7,574 nt of DNA from CAYQTL01 sp964420405 (GTDB lineage: Bacteria > Acidobacteriota > Thermoanaerobaculia > Thermoanaerobaculales > Sulfomarinibacteraceae): assembly GCA_964420405.1 (NCBI GenBank), contig CAYQTL010000124.1, positions 1-7,574 on the forward strand, given 5' to 3'. The position numbers were made by a program, and so were the translations under genes. Positions 1 to 6,030 of this stretch are shown in pieces. The notes under the pieces were generated by a model. That model saw only the letters and a program-made list of their open reading frames with translations. It was not told the origin of the DNA and did not search any database. Numbering within the stretch: position 1 is the stretch's first letter; each line of letters starts with the position of its first letter.

Positions 1-25
1 TGGCAACCCACCGGAGGGAGCGGCT

Positions 26-78
26 GCGGTTGAGGCCACTGGGGGTCGAAGAGGGCGGGTGGGGTGGCCATCAACCGC
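26..78. repeat. Imperfect inverted repeat, possible hairpin
   Basis: Bases 26-38 (GCGGTTGAGGCCA) pair with 65-78 (TGGCCATCAACCGC) with one bulged A at 70, giving about 13 base pairs around a 26-nt loop. It could be the terminator or a 3' structure of a gene that ends left of the window, but no T tract follows. I see no supported coding sequence in 1-92. Confidence 0.3.
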
Positions 79-92
79 CCGCTCATCCCGGG

Positions 93-167
93 GGGTCGCC
101 GGGTGCGAAGCGCACGAGCAAGCCGGCGCTACGGGTCGCCGGACGCGACGCGCACGAGCACGCCGGC
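93..167 (-). repeat. Two tandem copies of a 40-bp GTAG-ended repeat unit, second copy truncated
   Basis: Unit A1 is 93-132. A2 starts at 133 in perfect register and is cut at about 167, where it runs into the GTAG of the 104-bp element. Read on the minus strand the intact unit starts GTAGCGCCGGC and ends CGGCGACCC. The outer parts CGCCGG and CCGGCG are complementary, and inside them is a small hairpin with arms GCGC and GCGC around a 3-nt loop. The same unit recurs three times at 421-540. These look like degenerate relatives of the REP heads next to them, sharing the first 8 to 11 bases. Confidence 0.7.
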
Positions 168-169
168 TC

Positions 170-273
170 GTAGCGCCACCTTCCAGGTGGCAGGCTTTGC
201 AGGCCGTGGCGGGCTCGCGTAGATCGGGGCACCAGGCTCGAACGTATGCTTGCCGGCTGGAAGCCGGCGTTAC
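170..273. repeat. 104-bp inverted REP-pair (BIME-like) element, copy 1
   Basis: The element begins with GTAGCGCC followed by the hairpin CCACCT-TCC-AGGTGG (170-191). It ends with the hairpin GCCGGCT-GGA-AGCCGGC followed by GTTAC (252-273). Read inward from each end, the two termini have the same layout: GTAG/GTAA, CGCC, then a hairpin with the loop TCC. About 60 bp lie between them. This matches the known architecture of REP sequences, a GTAG head followed by a palindrome, arranged as an inverted pair. Copy 2 at 317-420 matches without gaps at 94 of 104 positions by my count. No REP-associated transposase gene is present in the window. Confidence 0.75.
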
Positions 274-277
274 GGGG

Positions 278-316
278 GCTCCCGCAGATCGGTGCTCCAG
301 GCTCGGACGTCTCTCC
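278..316. repeat. Partial copy of the core of the 104-bp element, without its REP ends
   Basis: Bases 278-311 (starting GGCTCCCGCAGATCGG and running to GACGT) match the inner part of copy 2 from 359 and of copy 1 from 212, with a few substitutions. Neither GTAG-headed hairpin is present on this fragment. It fills the gap between copies 1 and 2. Confidence 0.6.
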
Positions 317-420
317 GTAGCGCCACCTTCCAGGTGGCATGCTTTGCAGGCCGGTACAGGCTCCCGCAGATCGGGGCACCGGGCTCGAACGTTTGCTTGC
401 CGGCTGGAAGCCGGCGCTAC
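317..420. repeat. 104-bp inverted REP-pair (BIME-like) element, copy 2
   Basis: This is the intact version of the element. GTAGCGCC plus the CCACCT/AGGTGG hairpin (317-338) stands at one end. At the other, the GCCGGCT/AGCCGGC hairpin plus GGCGCTAC (399-420) reads GTAGCGCC on the minus strand. The two heads differ inside the stem but keep pairing, so changes on one arm are matched on the other. Its right end abuts unit A3 of the 40-bp tandem array directly. Confidence 0.75.
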
Positions 421-540
421 GGGTCGCCGGGCGCGACGCGCACGAGCAAGCCGGCGCTACGGGTCGCCGGGCGCGAAGCGCACGAGCACGCCGGCGCTAC
501 GGGTCGCCGGGCGCGGAGCGCACGAGCACGCCGGCGTTCC
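421..540 (-). repeat. Three tandem 40-bp GTAG-ended repeat units
   Basis: Units lie at 421-460, 461-500 and 501-540, head to tail with no spacer. Differences fall mostly in the 3-nt loop of the internal GCGC hairpin (GAC, GAA, GGA on the plus strand) and in one base of the AGCA(A/C) stretch, while the paired bases are kept. On the minus strand the first two copies begin GTAGCGCC. The last copy is altered to GGAACGCC, next to the SDR gene. The array ends 14 bp from the SDR stop codon, so transcripts leaving that gene run through it. Confidence 0.75.
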
Positions 541-554
541 GATCGGCAATCCGC

Positions 555-1325
555 TCAGCGCGCCGTGTAGCCGCCGTCGATCACCAGCTCCGAGCCGGTG
601 ACGAACTTCGCCTCGTCCGACGCCAGGTACACGATCCCGAACGCGATATCGTCGGGCTCGCCGACGTGGCCGATGGGATGGGCCGCGTCCAGCTTCCTGC
701 GGAAGCCCTCGACCCCCTCCTCGCTGCGCCTGCCCAGCTCCTCCACGAGCGGCGTCCAGATGTAGCCGGGATGGACCGAGTTCACGCGGATGCCGTCGTC
801 GGCGAACAGCAGGGCGTCGGTCTTGCTCATCAGCCGCACGGCGCCCTTCGAGGCGTGGTACGGGGGCAGGTCCGGCGCACCGACGATGCCGTAGATCGAC
901 GACAGGTTGATGATGCTGCCGCCGCCGGCCCGCCGCATCATGGGCACCGCCTCGCGGGTGCACAGGAAGACGCCGCGGACGTTCACCGCGATCACCTTCT
1001 CCCACTCCTCGAGGGTCACCTCGTCGGTCGGCCGGTCGGTGCCGGCGATCCCCGCGTTGTTGACCAGCACGTCGAGGCGTCCGAAGCCCTCCTCGACCTT
1101 GGCGAACACCTCGCGCACCTCCCGTTCGGAGGACACGTCCAGGTGCCAGAACGCGGCGGTGCCGCCGGCCTGCGAGATCTCGGTCACGACGTCGGCGGCC
1201 GCGTCGTCGTCGATGTCCGTCACGACCACCGTCGCGCCTTCGCGTGCCATCTGGAGACACGCCGCGCGTCCTATGCCGAGCGCACCGCCGGTCACCAGTG
1301 CCACCTTGCCGTCCAGTCGTCCCAT
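555..1325 (-). CDS. Short-chain dehydrogenase/reductase (classical SDR)
   Basis: This is a 256-residue cytosolic NAD(P)-dependent oxidoreductase of the classical SDR family, and the length is typical. The cofactor motif is TGGALGIGR (residues 12-20). D37 at the end of the second strand (VVVTDID) suggests a preference for NAD(H). NNAG is at 89-92, the structural/catalytic Asn is N115 (AVNVRG), the catalytic Ser is S143, and the YxxxK pair is Y156/K160 (YHASK). The C-terminal segment GSELVIDGGYTA is the usual cofactor-binding end. The ATG at 1323-1325 is preceded by a strong AAGGAGG with a 6-nt gap, which fixes the start. It ends in TGA. The substrate cannot be told from the sequence: the family includes 3-oxoacyl-ACP reductases, sugar and steroid dehydrogenases and many others. 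It is transcribed divergently from the RidA gene with 148 bp between the start codons. Confidence 0.93.
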   Translation of the reverse strand: MGRLDGKVALVTGGALGIGRAACLQMAREGATVVVTDIDDDAAADVVTEISQAGGTAAFWHLDVSSEREVREVFAKVEEGFGRLDVLVNNAGIAGTDRPTDEVTLEEWEKVIAVNVRGVFLCTREAVPMMRRAGGGSIINLSSIYGIVGAPDLPPYHASKGAVRLMSKTDALLFADDGIRVNSVHPGYIWTPLVEELGRRSEEGVEGFRRKLDAAHPIGHVGEPDDIAFGIVYLASDEAKFVTGSELVIDGGYTAR

Positions 1326-1331
1326 GGATTC

Positions 1332-1338
1332 CCTCCTT
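1332..1338 (-). promoter_or_regulatory. Shine-Dalgarno site of the SDR gene
   Basis: AAGGAGG on the minus strand, 6 nt before the ATG. It decides the start codon. I see no convincing -10 box for this gene in the 148-bp divergent gap. Confidence 0.8.
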
Positions 1339-1443
1339 CAAGCCGGACGCGCCCACCCGGCTCCTCCGACAAGCGTGGCTCCGCCCTCCCCCATCGACCA
1401 TCGGGGATCGCTCGGGCCGTGCGCCGGGCGGCGCTCCGGGTGG

Positions 1444-1468
1444 TACTCTTGCCGCCGACCCGAGGAGG
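1444..1468 (+). promoter_or_regulatory. Candidate -10 element and Shine-Dalgarno site of the RidA gene
   Basis: TGG-TACTCT (1441-1449) resembles an extended -10 element. AGGAGG (1463-1468) lies 5 nt before the ATG at 1474. If transcription starts about 7 nt after the -10, the untranslated leader is only about 18 nt. The Shine-Dalgarno site is clear; the promoter is an inference from resemblance to the other TAnnnT elements in this window. Confidence 0.5.
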
Positions 1469-1473
1469 CAGCC

Positions 1474-1860
1474 ATGGACAGAACGCCGATCTCGACCGAC
1501 GCCGCACCCGCCGCCGTCGGACCCTACTCCCAGGCGATCCGCACCGGCCATCTCGTGTTCACCGCCGGCCAGATCCCTCTCGACCCGGTCACGGGCACCC
1601 TGGCGGAGGGCCAGATCGAGGAGCACACCCGCCAGGTCCTGGAGAACCTGAAGGCCGTTCTCGAGGCGGCCGGCTCCGGGCTCGACCGGGTCGTCAAGAT
1701 GACGGTGTTCATGACCGACCTGTCCGACTTCAAGCGGATGAACGCGGTCTACGCCGAGTACTTCCCGACCGACCCGCCGGCCCGCTCGGCGTTCGGCGTC
1801 CCGGCGCTGCCGCTCGGCGCCGCCATCGAGATGGAGGCGGTGGCGCTCGTCCGCGACTGA
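1474..1860 (+). CDS. ridA: RidA-family enamine/imine deaminase
   Basis: This 128-residue protein has the same length as E. coli RidA. The family hydrolyses reactive enamine/imine intermediates released by PLP enzymes such as threonine dehydratase, giving 2-oxoacids and ammonia; it works as a cytosolic trimer. Visible signatures are APAAVGPYSQA (residues 11-21, with Y18 at the Tyr17 position), FTAGQIPLDPVTG (29-41), and PPARSAFGVPALPLGAAIEMEAVA (101-124). R104 corresponds to the substrate-binding Arg105 of E. coli, and E119 to Glu120. An archetypal deaminating RidA rather than an Arg-lacking Rid paralogue is therefore likely. The start is fixed by AGGAGG 5 nt upstream, and the gene ends in TGA. 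It is divergent from the SDR gene and convergent with the DUF2079 gene, so probably monocistronic. Confidence 0.93.
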   Translation: MDRTPISTDAAPAAVGPYSQAIRTGHLVFTAGQIPLDPVTGTLAEGQIEEHTRQVLENLKAVLEAAGSGLDRVVKMTVFMTDLSDFKRMNAVYAEYFPTDPPARSAFGVPALPLGAAIEMEAVALVRD

Positions 1861-1897
1861 CGGCGCCGGTCACGCCGCCCGATCGCTATCCCGATCC

Positions 1898-1924
1898 CGA
1901 CGGGACGATTCCTCGTCCGCGTCG
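1898..1924. terminator. Weak hairpin between convergent genes
   Basis: Bases 1898-1908 (CGACGGGACGA) pair with 1913-1924 (TCGTCCGCGTCG) with one bulged base and a TTCC loop. It lies in the 133-bp gap between two convergent stop codons, where a shared terminator would be expected, but neither side has a T tract. Intrinsic termination is therefore doubtful. Confidence 0.35.
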
Positions 1925-1993
1925 TGACCCGCATCCCGTCGAGGCTGGGGCCAGAGCGGTCACCAGGCTCCAGCGACCGATCGCGGACTCCGC

Positions 1994-3850
1994 TCACTTC
2001 CCACGCCGCCGCAGCAGGGTGCACCAGCGGCCGTGCTCGACGAGCTCGTAGTCGACCAGCCGGCTGACCTCGGGCATCCTGGCGAGCTGCTCCCGCTCGT
2101 CGCCGTGGAGGACGAAGAACCAGTCGTGGCGCTGGCCCGGCTTGCCGGGCGCGAGGCGGAGGGTCTCCAGGTGGCGCCGACGCACGACGTGGGGCACGAG
2201 CCGCTCGGACGCGGTCACCGATGCCTCGGGCGGGATCAGCGCCGCGAGGCGCCGCACCTCGCGGTACCGCTCGCGGTCGGTCTCGTCGAAATCGAAGTCC
2301 ACCGTCCGGAAGCCGCCGCGGAAGCCCTCCCGGTGGCCGAGCATCCCGAACTGGTACGAGCACAGCGACGCCAGCACCAGCGCCGCGGCAAGGGCCCGGC
2401 GGCGCCGTCCCGCCGGCAGCCGGCCGAGCACCCACACCGTCGCCACCGCCGCCGGCGCGACCGTCACCAGCGCGTACTGGAAGCCGAGCTGGTGCAGCGG
2501 GCCCCGCGACGCCAGCAGCGAGATGGCGAGGCCGTAGGCCGGCAGGATCCAGCCCGCCGGTCCGAGCAGCAACGCGAAGCCGAACGGCGCCAGCATCTGC
2601 AGCAGGTAGAGCGCCCGCTCGGGCGTCGCGACGAACCGGATCGCGGCGAGCGGCTGCGTGGCGACGGTCTTCACGAGGCCGAGCGGGCCCTCCCCGGCGG
2701 GAATCAGGTCGGCGTAGTACCAGGAGTACGAGTGCGCACCCCCGGCGAAGTGCGGGATGACGCCTCGCTGGAGGGCGAGGTAGCCGACGACCCCCGTCGC
2801 GACCAGGAGCGCGCCCCGCCGGCGGCGGCCGGCCACCAGGTCGGCCACGCCCAGCAGCGCCACCAGGATGGACATGTCCTCCTTGACCGAGAGCAGCAGC
2901 AGCACCGCCGCGACCGCGGTCCACCTCCGGCCGGAGGTGAGCGCCCACGCTGCGAGGAACAGGGCCAGCGGCGCGAAGGCCACCGCGTGGAAATCGTAGA
3001 ACGCAGCGCCGTGGACGCCGGGATGAAGCAGGTACACCAACGCCACGACCACGGCGGGCAGCCTGCCGGCCAGGAACCGGCGCGCCAGCAGGTACAGCGG
3101 CCACGCCGCGCCTCCGAGCACCGCGGCCTGCAGGATCAGCAGGGTCTCCGAGCGCTCCACGATGGCGTAGAACGGCACCGCCAGCAGCAGCACGAACGAG
3201 GCGTGCACGCCCAAGTAGCTGCCCTCGTCCATGATCGCGGTCTCGAACGGCCGCCCGTGCAGCGTGTTCCAGACGACGTTCTCCTGGATGCCGAGGTCGT
3301 AGGCCGAGGTGCCGAGCGACCAGTGGTTGAGCACCGTATGGACCGCCACGAAGGCAATCCAGGCGACAACCGCGACACCGAGCACGGCCGGCGCCCAGCG
3401 CTCGGCGTGGGGTACGGCGCGCCCCCAGCCGCGGGCGATGCACCGCGGCACGCGGCCCACCGCCGCGACCCCGATGACGGCCGCGGACGCGACCGCCAGC
3501 AGCAGCAGGGGGGCGACCTGCCACGGCCGGATCGCGGACGCGTAGGGCGCGAGCCCCACGAGGGCGAGCGGCGCCGCGGTGCGGACGACGTCGGCCGCCA
3601 CGAGCCCGCGCCGGCGAGCCACTCGGCAGCCGAGCCACAGAGCGGCACCGGCGGCCGCCGCCCCCACCGCCGTGGTGCGCATCGCGGCGGTCCGCGCCGG
3701 TCCGTCGAGCAGCGGTGTCCCGACCAGCTCGCCCGGCGAGGCACCGCCCGCGAGCACCGCCACGCCGTGTGCGACCGACGCGGCGATCACCGCTCCCAGG
3801 AGGAGCGTCGCCACATCTCGACGATCGCGTCCGGCGTTGGTGGCGTCCAT
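1994..3850 (-). CDS. DUF2079 family polytopic membrane protein
   Basis: This 618-residue integral membrane protein has about 13 to 15 hydrophobic segments (for example near 13-33, 57-75, 111-131, 154-172, 214-232, 262-278, 286-304, 345-362, 414-430, 433-448, 456-475 and 483-500). The DUF2079 signatures are visible. YDLGIQENVVWNTLHGRPF (184-202) follows a membrane helix, GVHASFVLLLAVPFY is at 214-228, YDFHAVAFAPLALFLAAW at 285-302 and SVKEDMSILV at 321-330. The region from about 505 to 618 is soluble and charged. The family is of unknown function. Its layout, with an acidic motif after an early helix, recalls GT-C glycosyltransferases, which is an inference only. The ATG at 3850 has no Shine-Dalgarno site but sits 8 nt after a TACACT box, which suggests a leaderless message. 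It ends in TGA and is divergent from gatE. Confidence 0.88.
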   Translation of the reverse strand: MDATNAGRDRRDVATLLLGAVIAASVAHGVAVLAGGASPGELVGTPLLDGPARTAAMRTTAVGAAAAGAALWLGCRVARRRGLVAADVVRTAAPLALVGLAPYASAIRPWQVAPLLLLAVASAAVIGVAAVGRVPRCIARGWGRAVPHAERWAPAVLGVAVVAWIAFVAVHTVLNHWSLGTSAYDLGIQENVVWNTLHGRPFETAIMDEGSYLGVHASFVLLLAVPFYAIVERSETLLILQAAVLGGAAWPLYLLARRFLAGRLPAVVVALVYLLHPGVHGAAFYDFHAVAFAPLALFLAAWALTSGRRWTAVAAVLLLLSVKEDMSILVALLGVADLVAGRRRRGALLVATGVVGYLALQRGVIPHFAGGAHSYSWYYADLIPAGEGPLGLVKTVATQPLAAIRFVATPERALYLLQMLAPFGFALLLGPAGWILPAYGLAISLLASRGPLHQLGFQYALVTVAPAAVATVWVLGRLPAGRRRRALAAALVLASLCSYQFGMLGHREGFRGGFRTVDFDFDETDRERYREVRRLAALIPPEASVTASERLVPHVVRRRHLETLRLAPGKPGQRHDWFFVLHGDEREQLARMPEVSRLVDYELVEHGRWCTLLRRRGK

Positions 3851-3858
3851 CCAACGCG

Positions 3859-3864
3859 AGTGTA
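3859..3864 (-). promoter_or_regulatory. Candidate -10 element of the DUF2079 gene, leaderless start
   Basis: TACACT on the minus strand ends 8 nt before the ATG at 3850, so transcription would begin at or next to the start codon. No Shine-Dalgarno sequence lies between them. The spacing is what known leaderless bacterial promoters show. No TTGACA-like -35 is visible; that position falls inside the palindrome. Confidence 0.5.
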
Positions 3865-3865
3865 G

Positions 3866-3929
3866 CGGCAGCGCGGTCCCGCCCGTCCGAGGCGGTGCGT
3901 CGCCTCGGGCGGCCGGGACCGCGCTGCCG
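3866..3929. repeat. 29-bp-stem palindrome between divergent promoters
   Basis: Bases 3866-3894 pair with 3901-3929 with only two mismatches (3882/3913 and 3886/3909) and a 6-nt centre GTGCGT. The outer 16 bp (CGGCAGCGCGGTCCCG and its complement) are perfect. The palindrome fills most of the space between the two candidate -10 boxes, 1 nt from the DUF2079 box and 6 nt from the gatE box, so it covers both -35 regions. It may be a shared operator, a structured DNA or RNA element, or an inserted palindromic repeat. No T tract follows on either side, which makes a classical intrinsic terminator unlikely. Confidence 0.85.
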
Positions 3930-3935
3930 GACTGC

Positions 3936-3973
3936 TATCATCGCCGCCGCCCGCGTCCGCGGGCAGCGGGAGG
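3936..3973 (+). promoter_or_regulatory. Candidate -10 element and Shine-Dalgarno site of gatE
   Basis: TGC-TATCAT (3933-3941) is a good extended -10 candidate. GGAGG (3969-3973) lies 6 nt before the GTG at 3980. The predicted leader is about 30 nt. No AT-rich TATA box of archaeal type is seen upstream. Confidence 0.55.
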
Positions 3974-3979
3974 GCGGTC

Positions 3980-5944
3980 GTGGCGACGTCGATCGACTAC
4001 GGGGAGGTCGGGCTCATCTGCGGCCTCGAGGTCCACCAGCAGCTGCTGACCGAGACCAAGATGTTCTGCCACTGCCCGGCGGGCCGGTACACCACCGACC
4101 ACGACGGCTCCGTGCTGCGCCACATGCGGCCGACGCTGTCCGAGCTCGGCTCCTACGACGGCACCGCCCTGATGGAGTTCAAGACCCGCAAGAACATCGT
4201 CTACCTGCTCCACGAGGCGAACGTCTGCACCTACGAGATGGACGACACGCCGCCGTTCCTGGTCAACCCGCAGGCGATCGACATCGCCATCGAGCAGTGC
4301 CTGATGCTCGGCTGCGACATCGTCGACGAGGTCCACATCGCCCGCAAGCAGTACCTCGACGGCTCGATCCCGACCGGCTTCCAGCGCACCGCCATCGTCG
4401 GCGTCAACGGCCGGCTGCCGTTCCGCGGCCGCGAGCTGTCGATCACCCAGGTCAGCGTCGAGGAGGACTCGTGCCGCGAGGTGTCGGACCGCGGGCACCT
4501 GATCGTGTGGCGCGCCGACCGGCTCGGCATGCCGCTGATCGAGACCGTCACCGGCCCGGACCTGCGGACCCCCGACGAGGTCGAGGAGGCGATCCTGCTG
4601 GTCGGGCGGGTGTGCCGATCCACCGGCCACGTCCGGGTCGGCCTCGGCGCCAGCCGCCAGGACGTCAACGTGTCGGTGCGAGGCGGTCGCCGGGTCGAGA
4701 TCAAGGGCGTCCCGAAGGCCGGCTGGGCGCCACGGCTGGTCCACGGCGAGGCCGTCCGTCAGGTCAACCTGCTCGCCCTGCGCGACGAGCTGCACCGGCG
4801 GGGCCTGCGCCATCCCGACGACATCGGGGTGGAGCACCGCGACGTCACCGGGCTGGTGGCCGGGTCGCCGCTCGAGTGCCTCCACGCCGACGTCTGGCGA
4901 CGGTTCGTCGAGACCGACGGGCGGCGGCCGGGCTTCGAGCTCGGCGCGGGGCCGTTCTCGGTCCGGGCCGCGCGCCTCAGGGGCCTCGCCGGCACCCTGC
5001 TGTGGCCGACCCAGCCCGAGCACGTGTTCGCCGACGAGCTGCGCGGACGGGTGCGGGTGGTGGCCGGTCTCGACCAGCAGCCGATCCTGTTCCACGGCGA
5101 GAAGTGGCCCGACCACGCCTCCTCCGCCCGCGAGCTGCGGACCCTGCGCCGCCGCCTGGCGTGCGGCCCGGACGACGGCCTGCTGGTCGTGTGGGGGCCC
5201 GAGGAGGACACCGTCACGGCGATCGACGAGGTCCGGCTGCGGTACGTGGACGCCGTCGACGGCGTGCCCAACGAGACCCGCCAGCCGTTCGCCGACGGCT
5301 CGACCGACTTCGAGCGCATCCTGCCGGGTCCCGACCGGATGTACCCGGACACCGACAGCCCGCCCCAGCGGATCACCCGCGACCGGGTCGAGCGGCTCCT
5401 CGTCGGCCTGCCCCCGGCGCCGTGGGACCGGGAGGCGCGCTACCGGGCGGCCGGCGTCGCCGTCGACACGATCCACTACCTGATCCGACGAGGCGGCGCC
5501 CGGCTGGTGGACCTCGTGGTCGAGCGGGCCGGTGCGGACCTGCGTCTCGCCTGCGAGATGGTGGGCGAGCGGTGCAAGGGCCTGCGAAGGGCCGGCGTGG
5601 CGGTGGACTCGGTCCCCGACGAGCGCTGGCTCGAGCTGTTCGGGCTGCTCGGCGAGCGTCCGGTCCTGGTCGAGGCCTTCGACCGCCTGGCCGGGCGAGC
5701 GGCGGCGGCGCCCGGCGAGGCGCTGGCGGAGTGGGTGGCGGCCGAGGGCCTCGGAGACGCGCCGGACGGGTGGCGGAAGGACGCGTCGGAGACGGCGTCC
5801 TCCGTCGGGCTCGACCACCCCGACGGTACCGCCGCGCAGCGTGTCCGTCGCGCGATGGGCGTCGTGATGCCCGGCCTGCGGGGTCGGGTGCGGGGGCGCG
5901 AGGTGGCGGAGGTGGTGCGGGGAGCGCGGGAGGAGAAACGATGA
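3980..5944 (+). CDS. gatE: Glu-tRNA(Gln) amidotransferase subunit E
   Basis: This 654-residue cytosolic protein is the GatB-like subunit of the GatDE enzyme. It binds misacylated Glu-tRNA(Gln), phosphorylates the glutamyl side chain with ATP, and amidates it using ammonia from GatD. The catalytic cradle includes GLEVHQQL (15-22), FCHCPAG (29-35), QYLDGSIPTGFQRT (124-137), EED (161-163), RLGMPLIETVTGPDLRTPDE (181-200), ASRQDVNVSV (224-233) and EIKGV (240-244). E17, H19, E161/E162 and E188 match the metal-site positions of GatB. Residues from about 320 to 450 are the AspRS-type insertion that marks GatE rather than GatB, followed by RMYPDTDSPP (453-462). The helical/YqeY-like tail ends in MGVVMPGLRGRV (626-637). 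Length is close to archaeal GatE. The start is GTG with GGAGG 6 nt upstream, and the stop TGA is inside an ATGA overlap. The unusual point is that the family is classically archaeal while the surroundings look bacterial. Confidence 0.95.
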   Translation: MATSIDYGEVGLICGLEVHQQLLTETKMFCHCPAGRYTTDHDGSVLRHMRPTLSELGSYDGTALMEFKTRKNIVYLLHEANVCTYEMDDTPPFLVNPQAIDIAIEQCLMLGCDIVDEVHIARKQYLDGSIPTGFQRTAIVGVNGRLPFRGRELSITQVSVEEDSCREVSDRGHLIVWRADRLGMPLIETVTGPDLRTPDEVEEAILLVGRVCRSTGHVRVGLGASRQDVNVSVRGGRRVEIKGVPKAGWAPRLVHGEAVRQVNLLALRDELHRRGLRHPDDIGVEHRDVTGLVAGSPLECLHADVWRRFVETDGRRPGFELGAGPFSVRAARLRGLAGTLLWPTQPEHVFADELRGRVRVVAGLDQQPILFHGEKWPDHASSARELRTLRRRLACGPDDGLLVVWGPEEDTVTAIDEVRLRYVDAVDGVPNETRQPFADGSTDFERILPGPDRMYPDTDSPPQRITRDRVERLLVGLPPAPWDREARYRAAGVAVDTIHYLIRRGGARLVDLVVERAGADLRLACEMVGERCKGLRRAGVAVDSVPDERWLELFGLLGERPVLVEAFDRLAGRAAAAPGEALAEWVAAEGLGDAPDGWRKDASETASSVGLDHPDGTAAQRVRRAMGVVMPGLRGRVRGREVAEVVRGAREEKR

Positions 5945-6030
5945 CGGCGGACGCGTCGATCGGAGGCGGACGCCGGTCGGAGGGCACGGACGCGGACGCG
6001 GGAGTCGGGATCGGAGAGGATCGTGGGTGA
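5941..6030 (+). CDS. 29-codon frame bridging gatE and gatD, possible translational coupler
   Basis: The ATG at 5941 overlaps the gatE stop (ATGA). It is preceded by AGGAG (5931-5935) at a 5-nt gap, a better Shine-Dalgarno site than that of gatD. The frame encodes 29 residues (start MTADASIGGGRR, end GIGEDRG) and stops with TGA at 6028-6030, overlapping the gatD GTG by 8 nt (GTGGGTGA). The peptide is Gly/Asp/Ala/Arg-rich with no recognisable domain or membrane segment. The likeliest role, if translated, is to carry ribosomes from gatE to gatD by termination-reinitiation. It may equally be a chance frame in GC-rich DNA. Confidence 0.4.
   Translation: MTADASIGGGRRSEGTDADAGVGIGEDRG
6013..6016 (+). 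promoter_or_regulatory. Shine-Dalgarno site of gatD
   Basis: GGAG lies 6 nt before the GTG at 6023. It supports the GTG as the gatD start; no ATG, GTG or TTG codon in this frame lies between the gatE stop and 6023. Confidence 0.6.

Noticed and set aside
93..540. CRISPR array
   Set aside because: The 40-bp units adjoin without unique spacers and the 104-bp units share their cores; there is no repeat-spacer alternation and no cas gene in the window.
59..601. Open frames through the repeat region on both strands
   Set aside because: They simply translate the repeats in GC-rich DNA, give Arg/Ala/Ser-rich sequence with no domain, and have no good ribosome site.
2033..3865. A 610-residue open frame antisense to the DUF2079 gene
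   Set aside because: It is Arg/Gln/His-rich with no domain, while the minus strand gives a clear membrane protein with family motifs.
3866..3929. Intrinsic transcription terminator
   Set aside because: The structure lies upstream of two divergent starts, not after a gene, and has no T tract on either side.
3980..5944. gatE as the GatB subunit of GatCAB
   Set aside because: The AspRS-type insertion before RMYPDTDSPP and the greater length are specific to GatE, and neither gatA nor gatC is nearby.
5942..5944. UGA as a selenocysteine codon in a GatE-GatD fusion
   Set aside because: The sequence after the UGA is a low-complexity Arg-rich spacer without conserved residues, gatD has its own ribosome site and GTG, and the family has no known selenoprotein member.
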